NCBI GenBank assembly: GCA_027574665.1
Contig: CM050650.1
Span: 102,521,086-102,585,085, forward strand
Reading direction: 5' to 3'
DNA from: Rhynochetos jubatus
Taxonomy: Eukaryota; Chordata; Aves; Eurypygiformes; Rhynochetidae
DNA: 64,000 bases
Every line of letters begins with the position of its first letter. Position 1 is the stretch's first letter. The notes under the pieces were generated by a model. It searched no databases. It saw only the letters and a list, made by a program, of their open reading frames with translations, and was not told the DNA's origin. The position numbers and the translations under genes were made by a program. Below, one piece after another: positions 1 through 11,442 of this stretch.

Positions 1-309
1 CAGTCTCTCACTCACTCCTCCCCTGGAGGGATGTGGAGGAGAAAATTATAAGGAAAGATTAGTGGGTCAAAAAGGACAGGGAGGGATCACTTATGGTCAT
101 GTGCTAAACAGACTCGACTTGGGGAAGAAAAAACAATTAAGTTGGTTACCAATCAAATCAGAGGACAATGAGAGACAAAATAAAACAGATCTTAAATACC
201 TGCCACCCATCCCTTCTTCCTGGGCTCGGCTTTGCTCCTAGTTTCTCTACCTTCTTTCCCCCAGTGGCACAGAGGGATGGGAGAGGAATGGTTTTCAGTC
301 AGTTCAATT
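1..309 (-). mobile_element. Avian ERV LTR fragment, cut by window edge
   Basis: The stretch reads as the reverse complement of the 3' half of a common avian ERV LTR: a block like ACAGACTCGACTTGGGGAAG, then ACCAATCAAATCAGAG, then a CCAGTGGCACAGAGGGATGG block. The same motifs occur in the opposite orientation in the LTR at 9438-10480 (TAACCGATTAGATTGAGTTTTC and nearby), which suggests one family. The left edge is the window edge, so the terminus cannot be seen. The right side fades out near 309, inside the element. It carries no coding sequence. Seen: the motif order. From memory: the family. Inferred: a decayed partial or solo LTR. Confidence 0.6.
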
Positions 310-1370
310 TATAGACAAATTTTAACATTTTTTTTTAAGGCATTGCTATCTACTGCAGCATAATATTATATTGCAAGTTTTAATTTAAAAAAACTACAGT
401 GTAACTTGTTTTCATACAATCTTCCTGAAAATTCTTAGAGCCATGTAGATGTGTACAATATTTTTAAAAAGATATTTCACTTTTAAAGAATTGAATGAAA
501 ACACAGAATTCAGGAAATATTTGCAAGCATGTACAGTAGAAGAAAAGATGAAAAATTATTCCAGGAAAAGTTTTGGATACTACTGTTTGGGTTAAAGTAT
601 ATAAGTAGGAATGGCAGTTCCAACTGAGAAAAGAAATAAAGCATGTAGTAAAATAAATGAAAAAAGCCCAAAATTTTATTGGTTTGTTATTTCTTGTATA
701 AATCTTGCTGTCAGGGCAAATTGAGAGCAACTCAGTCATCTCAGGTTTGCAGAGCATGCAGAGCTATAATTGCTCTTCTCATAAATTTCGATATTAAGTT
801 CTAAATGTAAAATGGAAAATATCAGCACAAAGGTTGATATAATTCTTAGCACTATAAGGGAATCATCACTCAGAATTACTATACCCCAAAATCTAAACAC
901 ATTAAGGCATTTAAAGAGACTATTTGATTGATTAATTATCAGAAGAGTTTTATAAACAAACTAACATGATTCACAGACAGAAGGGATCAACAACTTGACC
1001 TTTAAAGAGGTATTTCTTTAGAAATTAGTGATGGATCTTGTTTTTCTAGAAATAGTATTTTGCAGGGGCATGATTGTCAAAAAAAAAAAAAATCCATGAA
1101 AAACATTATTGAAAGCAAGAGGTAATTTCTTATAGAAATAGAATATGGACCTACACCTTGGATTTGGACATTTATGTCAGATATGCAGAATCCAGATTCA
1201 CATTCTTTTTCTAACTAGAATATGTTTAAACTTGTGTTTCTCATATTGTTACTCAATACCTTCATGGCAGCATATCTTCCTTTCTGATGTTTTTAATTTG
1301 AAAAATTGGGGAAAACCCACAGTCGTCTTGTATGTGCATATATGTTTCTCTGTGTGTAGGTATTCTTAGG
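310..1370. other. AT-rich non-coding stretch
   Basis: No gene or recognised repeat is visible. There is a 14-base poly(A) run at 1079-1092. The short open frames here (for example 464-757 minus and 1145-1369 plus) have no domain signal and a composition expected of AT-rich DNA. Confidence 0.6.
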
Positions 1371-1930
1371 GGTGAGGCACCCGGGGAGTCTGAGGATCCA
1401 TGGATGGATTGTGTGTCCAAACCAGATACTAAGGGATCTGTAGTGTGTGTGTATGTAGGTTTGGGGAAAAAATGTGGAGGTTAGGAAGTGAGTAAGGGGA
1501 CCTAGCAGCTGACATGGAGCTACAGCCTCTGGGGCTTACATGCCTGGATGCCAACAATCGGAGAGATTGGGATCCAGGGGCAGCTGCTGGGCGGATCAAA
1601 TGTCTGAGCCCAGCTTCTGCAGGGATCCACATTGTACATACACACATTTCCCACGGATGGACTTTCACCCTGATCAGCCATAGAGAGGAATAAAATAAGG
1701 TCATTGATGTTGTGTTTGATGTGAATCTTGAGTGTGACTGTCTGTGCTGATCTGTGTGGCCAGCTCTGTGTATATACACGTTGCATATGTGTGTTTGTGT
1801 GTGGACTTAACTGATAATACATGCTCAGCCTTACTGCTGGTTGGGCCTGGGGGACACAACTGCAGCAGCCACAGGTCTATTGGGCTAGTAGATTCAGTAT
1901 CCTCCTAACTAATTTTACTGAGTTAAGAAT
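1371..1930 (+). mobile_element. LTR-like interspersed repeat, GC-richer island
   Basis: This block is clearly richer in G and C than its flanks. It contains a (TG)-rich tract near 1443-1455, a TATA-like TGTGTATATACACG near 1767 and a phrase near 1840-1860 (GGTTGGGCCTGGGGGACACA) that I associate with an avian ERV LTR. The orientation is inferred from the TATA-like motif and is tentative. No termini or target duplication could be fixed. Open frames on the minus strand (1429-1822) are incidental. It could also be an unclassified repeat or unique GC-rich DNA. Confidence 0.4.
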
Positions 1931-3189
1931 CAAATTGTTCACGTTGGGCACCAAAAATGCATCTAAACACCTCCCATAATTTATGGTAAATCTAAGAAAT
2001 AAAATCAAAAAATCAATGTATGAATTGAATATAAACCAGTCCATTGTATTAAAAATTAGTCCTTCATTCACTCTGAGAACACATTATGTTTAGGCTATTG
2101 CTCAAGGATTTAACCCTCACATATTTTTGTCCTTAATTTACTATTAACACTGGTATGTGCCCAGCATTTCAATGAGCTAGTTCAGGGAGGTAAACCAGTA
2201 CTAAACTGTTAGGGATCTAAAGGGCTCTGCTTTCTGCTGGTTTCGCTCTACCATTATACTGAGATTATACTTTGATCAGATGAGTATCAGGACTGTCACA
2301 AGGCATGTGGAAGGAGCTTATGAAGGAGGAAAAAGCAGGCAGTGTGCAGCAGCAATTAGATGTTGTCTCAGTTTTGCTAAAATGTAAATGGTAGGCAGAA
2401 GTGTTTATACGTTTTTTCTTTGTGAACAGAAATTATTTAACAACCCTTCTTAATAGAAATGTTCTGTCTCAGTTTAATTCTTATTATCTTCTGCAACTGC
2501 AGAGATTTTCTTCTATGAGCATTTAGGTCCATAACATTGGTCATATCCCTTTACCAGCTAACCTGCCCAATATTTTCACAGCAAGAACTAAGGCTTTTTT
2601 TGTGGCCAAGGTGAATGTGGGGGACAGGGGCAAGAAAATGAGAAATTTTTGCTAAGAACACGTATTGTATACAAGTATAGCTTGACATAATAAACTGTAA
2701 GGGAATTGCTAATTTATGCTAAGGATTAATACACCCTCTACACATATAGCTTTAAACTCCTTTTCTACTACATCTTCAACTACTAATCCCTTCTACCATA
2801 TTGCGATTTTGAATTAGAACAGAAACAAATAACTTCAAAAACAACTGGTAAATGTAAAATTTTCAGAATAATTTCTGTTATATATTTAGAATTTCCTACT
2901 TCTCATTTCTCTTATCTACCTTTGTAATTAATTAATAAAAATAAATATTTTTTTAAAGCAGGTTAAGTAGGAAAAACATGGCAATATTAAATTGGGAAAA
3001 TAAGGAAACCTTTTTAAGTAATTAATATATAAATCTATTTAAAAACCTGTATATGCCATTGATTCTTTTTTGATTGTCTTCTGTGTTTTTTTCAGCTGTA
3101 GTTTATTTGGGCTGGAAATTGCTTTATTAATAAATCATTATGGAAGAAGTCATTTTGACTAGGAACTGAGAAATAACAGAGCATGGATT
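1931..3189. other. AT-rich non-coding stretch
   Basis: I see no gene or firm repeat here. The sequence is unique-looking, AT-rich and has only short chance open frames. Confidence 0.55.
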
Positions 3190-3470
3190 TTAGGAGATCA
3201 TCTTGTCCTTCAGTCTGCTCCGAGGCAGTATTAGCAGTCCTCCTGACAGACATTTTTGTTTAACCTTCTCTTAAAGACTTCAGTGATAGATGTCCTTAGG
3301 CAATCTATTTCCATGCTTTATAATCCTCACCACTGGAAATATTTCCTGATCTGATGCTTCTTTCTGCAATTTTTTTCCCTTCATTTTGCAAGTGTTCATG
3401 AAATATTATCTGTCCTTAGTACTTTATCCTTCAGGCTAACTATTCTAGTTTTTATCCCTTTATTTTCTCC
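3190..3470 (-). mobile_element. Old CR1 fragment, 3' region
   Basis: In minus orientation this resembles the 3' part of an ancient CR1 family. The order of phrases CTTCTCTTAAAGACTTCAGTG, GATGTCCTTAGGCAATCTAT and CACCACTGGAAATATTTCCT matches what I remember for deeply diverged CR1 copies shared among sauropsids. It is far more diverged than the other copies in this window and no reading frame survives. The boundaries are approximate. Confidence 0.55.
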
Positions 3471-6400
3471 AAAGTCTTACTTTTTTGGACATTTTGATGA
3501 ATATCAGAGATTGACAGACTTTAGCCATCTGATCAACCTTTACCTGGTTTATAGCTTCTCTTAAATGCAATATGTGCAACTGTTCACAAACCTCCCTAAG
3601 AAAGCTTAATGAATCCTGAAAAACTATGCGGGCTTGCAAACTGTGCTCTTGTTTGTTGATTTTGGTATGATAAACATTAGTCTCAATACTACTGTACATA
3701 AATACATTACATAGGCACAGTTCTTAACCTAAGTTTAGTTTGTGATTCCCTATAACCCCTTTACTGTAATGTTGCAGTGAAGTTGACTTCAATTGGTGCA
3801 GACAATTACTCCTCCTTACAGTGAGGAACCTTGCAGTTGCCCTTATCACATAACTTTCTGTTTTAAGCTTTTTTTTTCAAATTCTTAAGACTTCTTTGTA
3901 TTCTGATCATGTTTTCCAATGCCTTTGCAGCCTCTCCTGATCTAGTTTCACCTGACATATTCTCTCATCACTCAGGTAATTTGTGAAATTATCATCATAC
4001 CTTAATGAGGCATATAAGCTGCAGGACAAAGAATTTGAGTAGCAATTGTAGCTGTGATATTTTTATTACAAACTCAATTGCTAGTGATTCATAGGTATCC
4101 AATATTTGGTGGATTCACACCAGTATAACAAAGCGTAAGGTACAAATATCCTGCATTCTTAGTCACGCAGAGAAATATGAACAATGAGAGCAATGAAAGT
4201 GTGAGGTTAATATTTTGGTAAAAAAAAAAAGCTACAAAAAAACAAATACGTTTTTTAGACACAAAACCAAGTAGTGTTTTGACTGACAAAGTTTTGGGAT
4301 TGATCTGGCTGCACAGCAATACTGAAGTTAACAGAAAAACTGCCTAAACAGCTTTATAAAATTACTCTCAGTCTTGCTCTCTTTCTACAAACTTTCAGAG
4401 GTTTTTGGGTTGCATCAGACTCCATAAAGACATAATTTACTATATGTGTGAAGATTTTTTTGTTTTTTTTTTCTTCTTTTGTTTTACTACCTTAGATACT
4501 TAGTCATGTATGCTATGCCTCTGATTGCTTATGTCCCTTCTTGATGAGATATCTTGTACTGCCTGTCATGCTTGTTGAAAGCTTTTCTCACTTGACCATA
4601 TGTAGCAGGCCCTCAAGAAGCCACCATCTCCTTCTTCAGTAGAAGCTTCTAGCTAACCCTGACAGCAGCAGTCAGAACAAGGCAACTAGCAGCAATCTCT
4701 CAGCAGCCATCACAGTCCTATATTCCTTTAACCTTCTGGGCATTCAAGAGGTTGTTTGGGAAGGTTAGGAGAAAAATTTCAGCTTTTCAGCAATTCAGAC
4801 ATTTAGCGCAATCTTAAAGAGCTAAGGCATTCAAGACATAAACGGGGAGCTGGCAGATACAATCAGGGTCATATGGGATACTTGTGATTTTCATGAGTGT
4901 GATTGGAGGCCAGGAAGAAAACTGTGGCGCTAGATGCCTCTCTTTAAGTATCTGAAGTCCACTTAGATTGTATGAGTATGCCAGTTTGTAGTCTTCTTAG
5001 ACTGTTGAGGGAGGAACTTAATGTCAGTCACTTATTTTCTGATTACAATGGTTTAGTTCTTGTTGAAGAAAAATACAAAAAAGAATATAATATCCAAAAT
5101 ATACAGTAGAATTAAAAATGTTAATAAAGGCTGAAATTAATTAAGACCTAAACTTATTTACTTATTTACAACACTAAATTTGGAAGATGGCTCTTTTTAC
5201 CCTGTATACGTAATGTAATTTCATGCTGAAATGTTCCTGATATACAAAGTTCATATATTTTATGTCTTAGATTGCATTAATCTTAGTTTTCATGTAACAG
5301 AGAGAACTCTGTATCTGTGAAGCATGATGTATTCTATAATTAAACTCTTTCTTAGGTGTTCCAGAAAGTCCTAAGTGATTTTACCTCTCTTCTGTCTCAC
5401 TTCACTTTCCCAGTTCTTTAAACTTAAAACATTTCTAATTTCTTTAGGAGACACTGTTAGACACCTTAATTCAACAGTCTTGTCTCTGAAGATAAAATAT
5501 CAGATCAGAGATGATTTTGTGATTTAGATGTTAATTCATACCTTGGTGTCTCAGAAAAGAGTAACACTCCCTTATCTTTGAGACTTCACCTTCCCTGTTC
5601 TGTATGAAATATCTGAAATATATTATATATAAAACTTGATGTTGCCAAAATACTTAATGTAGACATTTAAAGGGATAAATGTGTGTAGCTCATTACTAGC
5701 TTTTGACTAAGACCAGACATGATGGTAATCAACATTTCTGGGTGATAACAACTTTAGATTGCTTGCTGTTGCTCTTCATCCCATTGTTTAGAGTTTTTTT
5801 AAACTATTTTCTCCAGAGATACAATAATAAATTCTTACTGAAATATTTTTGGCTGAAATTATTCACTTCTGACATACCGAATGTTTCTAACTATGTTTCT
5901 GGGTTGTTATTTAAAAAAAACAAGAGATTTGTTTGCTCTGATCCATCCATATCAGTGTGAGAGCAAATCTGTATGTTTTCTGTTTGTTGCAGGTCACCAT
6001 CTTCTGAAACATTTTCATCAATACATAAATACCTGAAGTGCAATTTCACAGTTCAATAGTAATTTTGGATGCTCAGGGCTTTTTTGGATGCCCAAGTAAG
6101 AACTTAAAAAAAAAAAAAAAATCCATTTTTCATACTGCCTGTTTTTAGCTGTTCAGTTTAGATGTTTGGATAGATTCACCAATCTATCTGCTGAATGCAT
6201 TTACAATGAAGACAGAAGAATTACGTTTCCTTATACTGTAAGGAATTTTCATTCTTCTTGAAGGCTTCTAAGGGTTTACTTTTTCAAACATGCCATCTTA
6301 AATGATGCTTGGTTTTGAAACAGGATAACTTGAAATGTGTTGCTAGTGAAATAGGGTGTTTTTTCTTAGAGACTCCATGTAATACAGGGTTTTATTCTGC

Positions 6401-7591
6401 ATGACGGCTTGAAGCCATAGGTGAATTAGTATTTCTGATAGACCTAAGAGGAAATTGTATGTCTACTTGACTGTGAAGTCCAGTACTTTAAATGTCATCT
6501 TTGGTTAAAATAGTCACTAGGGGATGGACAGTTCTGGTTACTGGATAGACTTTTATATATGTAATTATGTTAATATTTTTCCATTGTTACTCTTGTCCAG
6601 CTCCCTTTTAAAAATTGTTCAAAAATAAAACCTGCTTTAAAAGTAAACAGATCCTTTAAGGTCATGAGATTTATTTTGTTGATTTCTAGGAGTGAGTTAA
6701 ACGAAGGTATTTCTTGGAAAGCCAGGTACAAAATTAACCATAAAGCAAATACCATCACTCACACTGTGCACTGTTTGTTATTCTGATTAAATGGGATGTT
6801 GTATGTTAATTAACACATAAAAGCCCTGTGACGAATTCTTAAAATGTCCGTTTAGTTTAAGTGTTTGTTCATCTGTTTGTTTGCTCTTAATAGAAATCAA
6901 GACCTTATGGAGAGCTGCTTCTTTAAAGCCAACATGTTCTTCCTACCATGAAGATATAGAAAGCTAATTAGCTTCCAAGCTGTTCTGAGTGATTCGATTA
7001 GACTTCTATATCCTAATTCTGGTTACACCTTGGATTTTCTTTTTTTTTTTTTTTTTTTTTTTTTAATAAAACAGCAACACTGACATCCAGTGTCTAGTTA
7101 AATTAATTGCAATTGAGTAGTCCCTAAGGATACTCCAGGTGCAAATCTTCTATTCTTTACATATTTTCTAATTATGGTTAAAAGTGACAGTGCATCATAC
7201 AAAAGGAATTCTGGTTCAAGACTTATTGATAGAAGAAAGTAAATTATTTTTCCCAGATTTTCTTTAATTGAAAAAGTGTGTTCAGCTTGGGAAGTTTAAG
7301 GTTTTAGTTCCAATTAGTTCTAATCTTTGAAACATGCTTTTTTTTCTTTTTTTCCCTCAAAGGGTTTTCATGCATCTTAAGGCATCTGCAGGATGTGAGC
7401 AATGCTGAGGATTGCCTATAAAAATATAAGAAGAAATATGACAGGAAGAAGGTCTATAGATGACTTGTATAATTACAGACAATCTTTGGAACACAGAAAA
7501 ATTATAATAGTGCATTTCAGTGCACTACTTCTCCTAACTAAAATTCTGATATCATGTAACTATTAGATACTTATTTTTCTCTTAAGTCAAA
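3471..7591. other. AT-rich non-coding stretch with homopolymer runs
   Basis: No gene is visible. The stretch holds a poly(A) of 16 at 6106-6121 and a poly(T) of about 25 at 7040-7064. A slightly GC-richer patch around 4590-4830 was examined and not recognised. Open frames such as 5703-5960 plus have low complexity and no domain. Confidence 0.55.
7040..7064. repeat. Poly(T) run, about 25 bases
   Basis: An uninterrupted T run follows a short T/C tract and is followed by AATAAAAC. No retroposed gene body is recognisable on either side, so it is recorded as a simple repeat. Confidence 0.9.
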
Positions 7592-8077
7592 TCCAGTTGG
7601 CAGCCAGTCACACATAGTATTCCACAGGGCTCAGTACTGGGCCCAGTTCTGTTCAGAATCTTTAACAATAATATGGATGAGGGGATCAAGTGCCCCCTCA
7701 GTAATTTTTCAGAAGACAACAACTTGGGCAGGAGTGTTGATCTGTCTGAGGGTATAAAGGCTCTACAGAGGGATCTGGACTGGCTGGATCAATGGGCTGA
7801 GGTCAATTGTATGAGGCTCAGCAAGGCCAAGTGCCAGGTCCTACACTTGTGTCAAAACAACCCCATGCAATGCTACGGGTCTGGGGAAGATTGGTTGAAA
7901 GTTGCCGAGTAGAAAAAGACCTGGGAATATTGGTTGACAGCTGGCAGAATATAAGCCATCATTGTGCCCAGGTGGCCAAGAAGGCCAATGGCATTCTATC
8001 AGAAACAGTGTGGCCAGCAGGGGATGTGATTGTCCCCCTGTACTCAGCATAGGTGAGGCCACACCTCAAATACTGTG
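7592..8077 (+). mobile_element. CR1 fragment, reverse-transcriptase region
   Basis: The plus strand reads as CR1 ORF2. It begins near the end of the RT palm region (GTATTCCACAGGGCTCAGTA, matching the PQGSVLGP motif) and continues through the position of the catalytic FADD block, here mutated to a reading like SNFSEDNN. It then runs to the segment encoding VKPHLEYC-like sequence, where it stops abruptly. The copy has frameshifts and stops; the clearest open pieces are 7673-7912 and 7807-8052. It lacks both its 5' end and the usual 3' tail. Missing the 3' end is uncommon for CR1 and suggests later deletion. Confidence 0.9.
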
Positions 8078-8500
8078 ATGAAACAGAAATGTTACCTATT
8101 GAAACTATTATTCTGTACAATGCCAAAAAGTTTCCAAGGATGATTAATATTATTTTGGATGCTGAGCCCTTTATATTTTTTCAATTTTTTACATTCTATT
8201 TAATATGATGTGTGATTTCTGAATCCAATTCCAGTAAGACTTGAAATCTTCCCAGAGTCAAGACAAAGTAACAGCACTAAATGTCATTCAGAAAGTATTT
8301 CTTGACATACAAAATTATGTCCTAAATGCTTCTAAAATTTTTGAGATAAACTTGTTAAGAAAAACACATCATTAACTGAGAAAATAAGCAAATTTTAAGA
8401 CAGTATGTTTAAGTATGAAAGGAAGCCTGGAATTATTAGGGCCTTTTTGCTCAGTTATTCACTTACAGACCCTAAAATTTATCTGCTTATACTTGCTTAT

Positions 8501-8542
8501 GAAATATTTTAAGTATTTTAAGAAATATTATAAGTATTTTAA
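8501..8542. repeat. 21-bp tandem duplication
   Basis: Two adjacent 21-bp units, 8501-8521 and 8522-8542, differ at one base. The unit is AT-only apart from two G residues (GAAATATT-T/A-TAAGTATTTTAA). Confidence 0.9.
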
Positions 8543-8597
8543 GAAATTCTTCCAATAAATTATTAAAGAATAATTTGAGATCATTCCAGTTAATACC

Positions 8598-8643
8598 TTT
8601 CTTGCTAGTACAATCACAATTTTCTTGCTAGTACAGTCATAAT
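8598..8643. repeat. 23-bp tandem duplication
   Basis: Two adjacent 23-bp units, 8598-8620 and 8621-8643, each begin TTTCTTGCTAGTACA and differ at two positions. This is a recent-looking local duplication. Confidence 0.9.
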
Positions 8644-9437
8644 TTTCTAACAGGGGAAAAAAATAACATTTGAAAATTATTGGCCACAATTCATATTCAG
8701 CAGTTGAGAACAAGGCTTTCTTTCACCAAAATTATAGAGAACAAGGCTAAACATAGTATCAGTTCATGCAACAAAGCTTAGATCCTCAAATTCTTTTCTT
8801 CAGTTGCTGATTAACTACAGAGTAACTTGCATGTCCAAAGACATAGACAGCCTTATGCTGGGTTTGTCAAAATGTTATGTAAGGAGTCAAGAACTTGCTA
8901 AAAATGTCACCAAGTTACCATCAATACTCTTTGTGAAAATGCCGTACTGTCGGAACAGATATCTGTGATCACAGTGGCTTATCAGATATTCTGTTTAGAA
9001 TGAACAAGAACGGTTATTCTTTGTCTACCATATTGCTCAGGTATCAAAGGGGCTGCCAACATCAGGAGGCAAATGCTCAGTAAGCTAAAGTGTTTATTTA
9101 CAGCATACATGTTATCTCTCAATAACTCCCTGTGTGGATACTTTCACTGTGAATTAAGAATGCCTCTGCATGAAGTTGTTGACTCTATTCTGAAAACGGG
9201 GTGAAACATTTCACACCTAAGTGTCTTTGAAAAAAGTTAATTTCTGACATTACATTATAAATGGACACCCCTAACCCTGTGTGCAGGAATTTCATTAAAT
9301 AAGCAAGTTACTACATATGCTTTATTTCTGACATCTAGGCACAGTAAGCAAACATTTTATAGAATTGCCCAGTATTTTCCTTTCTATTCTCAAAACCGAT
9401 TTTGACATTTCATCATCTAACTTACAGAGAGAGAGTG

Positions 9438-10480
9438 TGTTGGATTTCCATGGTGGTGGTGGTTGGTAGTGAGGGAAGGGCCACAGGGGTGTCTCCTCTG
9501 AGAAGCTTTAAGAAAAGGTCCCCTGGCTCTAAGTCAGACCATGCCTCTGGACACGGCTGAGTCAATTTGCTAACTAAAATTAGAAAACTGGCTAATTAAT
9601 GTAGCAAAGTCTGCAAATTAAAGTAGTTAAGAGGGGAGAACACAAGAAGAGATAGCAGTGAAAATAGAAACAGAGTGGAGAGAATCAGTGTGGAGAGAGA
9701 AGCAGGACACGAGAGAGACAACAAGGTAGATAACAGTCAGTAAAGAAAGGCTGTGAGAAGGTAGGCTGGAGCAGAGGTTCCCCTGAAGCCCGCGGTGAGA
9801 GGGCAAGCTGTGCCCCTGCAGCCATGGAGGATCACAGGGGAGCAGGGATTCCCCTATGGTCCATTTGGAGTGTCATGCCAGAGCAGGTGGCTGATCCTGA
9901 AGAAACCCATGATTCTGTGGTAAGCCTGCACCTGAGCAGACTGCTCCTGAAAGACTGCATGCCCATGCGAGGAACCCATGCCGGAGCAGTTAGTAAAAAC
10001 TAAGAAAAGAAGAAAACTGCAGCCCATGGGAAGGAGTCATACCAGAGGAGCTCATGGAGGACTGTCTTCTGTGGGAGTTACCCTATGTGGCAGCAGTGGA
10101 GGAATGAGAGGATTCCTACCCCCCTGTGGAGGAAGGAGTGTCAGAGACAATGTGTGGTGAACTGAATGGGAACCCCCATCCCCCACCTTCCTGTGCTGCA
10201 GGAGGGGAAGAGGTAGCCTGGGAAAAAGGGAGTGGTGATGGGAAGGCTTTTAAGATCTTCTGCTTTTTGTCTCATAGTCTTAATCTGATTTGATTGTTAA
10301 CCGATTAGATTGAGTTTTCTTCCCTAAGGCAAGTCCCTGACCATAACAGGTGAGTGATCCCACCCTGTCCATGTCTCAACCCTCGAGACAATCTTTGTAT
10401 TTTCTCCACATCCCACCAATGGGAGTGAGTGAGCAGCCACGTGGGGCTTTGGTTGGGGGCTGGGCCTAAACGCCAGCAGT
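9438..10480 (+). mobile_element. Avian ERV LTR with internal minisatellite
   Basis: The plus strand carries the hallmarks of a long avian LTR. In order they are a TTAAGAAAAGGTCCCCTGGC block; GAAAACTGGCTAATTAATGT, a promoter-like AT block; a purine-rich block (9640-9740); then CCCATGGAGGA...GGAGCAGG repeats. It ends with AAGGCAAGTCCCTGACCATAACAGG and GTCTCAACCCTCGAGACA. The sequence is GC-richer than its surroundings. An exact TG...CA pair and target duplication could not be fixed, so the edges are approximate. No retroviral gene is visible next to it, so it is probably a solo LTR. The short frame at 9978-10160 lies in the minisatellite and is not a gene. Confidence 0.75.
9825..10130 (+). repeat. 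Degenerate minisatellite inside LTR
   Basis: About six diverged units of roughly 40-55 bp recur here. The shared core is CATG followed by A/C-rich spacing and then GGAGCAG (for example CATGCCAGAGCAGG, CATGCCGGAGCAG and CATACCAGAGGAG). Unit length varies and similarity is modest, so the array is old. Confidence 0.7.
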
Positions 10481-10898
10481 TAGGTACTTCAAGATAAAAT
10501 TTGCAATATTTGCTGGTGCCTCTGGTTGCAAATAAGAATCTAAGCAGTCCAAATGTCAAAGTAGGAATAACACGTCATTATGTCTAACTAATAACTCACA
10601 GTGTAAATGCACCTAAAATACCCAATGTAGTTCTGCAAACCCAGTTCAAAAGAGATTCAGTAGAAACTGAAAACTGATATGATACAAGTTTTTAATATCC
10701 TGGAAATGAAGGTTGACGACAGCTATCTCAAGTGAAAGAACAGAAGGTATCAAAGAAAACCATCATTTTGCAGATTCAAAACAAAGTAAAAGAGCAACTT
10801 TGTACAATACTTAGTTAAAAATAACAGATAGTGTTACACAGATTTTACAGACTCTCTTGGACACTGATAGATGTTATTGCAGGGTTTTTTTTTTTTTG
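10481..10898. other. AT-rich non-coding stretch
   Basis: No gene or recognised repeat is visible. It ends in a 13-base poly(T) at 10885-10897 directly next to the CR1 that follows. Confidence 0.55.
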
Positions 10899-11407
10899 AA
10901 CCATAGAACAGTTTGTGTTGGAAGGGACTTTTGAACATTATCCAGCCCCACGCCCCCTGCCATGGCAGGGATATCTTTCACTAGAGCAAGTCGCTCAAAG
11001 CCCCATCCAACTTGACCTACACCACTTCTGATGATGGAACGTTTACAAATTCTCTCAGCAACCTGTTCCAATGTGTCATCACCGTCATTAAAAAAAAATT
11101 ATTCTTTGTATGTAACCGAAATCTACCTTCTTTCAGTTTAAAACCATTGTCCTTTGTCCTGTCACTACAGACCTTGGTAAAAAGTCTCTCTCCACCATTC
11201 ATAATTTCATTTCATATACTGAAAGGCCACAATAATATCTCCACAGAACCTTCTCCAGGCTGAACAACCCCAATGCTCTCAGCCTGTCTTCATATGAGAA
11301 GTGTTCCATCCCTCTGATAATTTTCATGACCCTCATCTGGACCCACTCTAACAAGTCCATGTCTTTCTAGTGTTGGGAAGTGCAGAACTAGGTGCAGTAC
11401 TCCAGGT
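10899..11407 (-). mobile_element. CR1 3' fragment
   Basis: The left edge is the reverse complement of the CR1 3' end (CCATAGAACAGTTTGTGTTGGAAGGGA). It continues through the C-terminal coding region of ORF2 (minus strand; the protein ends in the NRLLREFVNVPSSE-type segment seen at 11017-11202). It stops at TACTCCAGGT near 11407, so it is 5'-truncated. Several small indels break the frame. It is followed immediately by a short CR1 tail in the opposite orientation. Confidence 0.88.
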
Positions 11408-11442
11408 ACCCAAACCATTCTATAATTCTATGATTCTATGAT
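11408..11442 (+). mobile_element. CR1 3' terminal tail, inverted relative to its neighbour
   Basis: The sequence ACCCAAACCATTCTATAATT followed by CTATGATTCTATGA is the CR1 3' terminus in plus orientation. Its octamer-type repeats end the element. It abuts the 5'-truncated end of a minus-strand CR1, so both outer edges of the composite show CR1 3' termini. Confidence 0.85.

Larger units (their letters stand above)
8078..9437. other. AT-rich non-coding stretch with two small tandem duplications
   Basis: No gene or TE is recognised. It includes the tandem duplications at 8501-8542 and 8598-8643, listed separately. The rest is unique-looking AT-rich sequence. Confidence 0.55.

Noticed and set aside
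1429-1822. Two minus-strand frames of 100-116 codons
   Set aside because: They overlap each other in different frames in an LTR-like, TG-rich repeat.
4590-4830. Possible LTR or exon-like patch with repeated CAGCAG
   Set aside because: I could not match it to a family, find termini or see a frame, so it is left as unassigned sequence.
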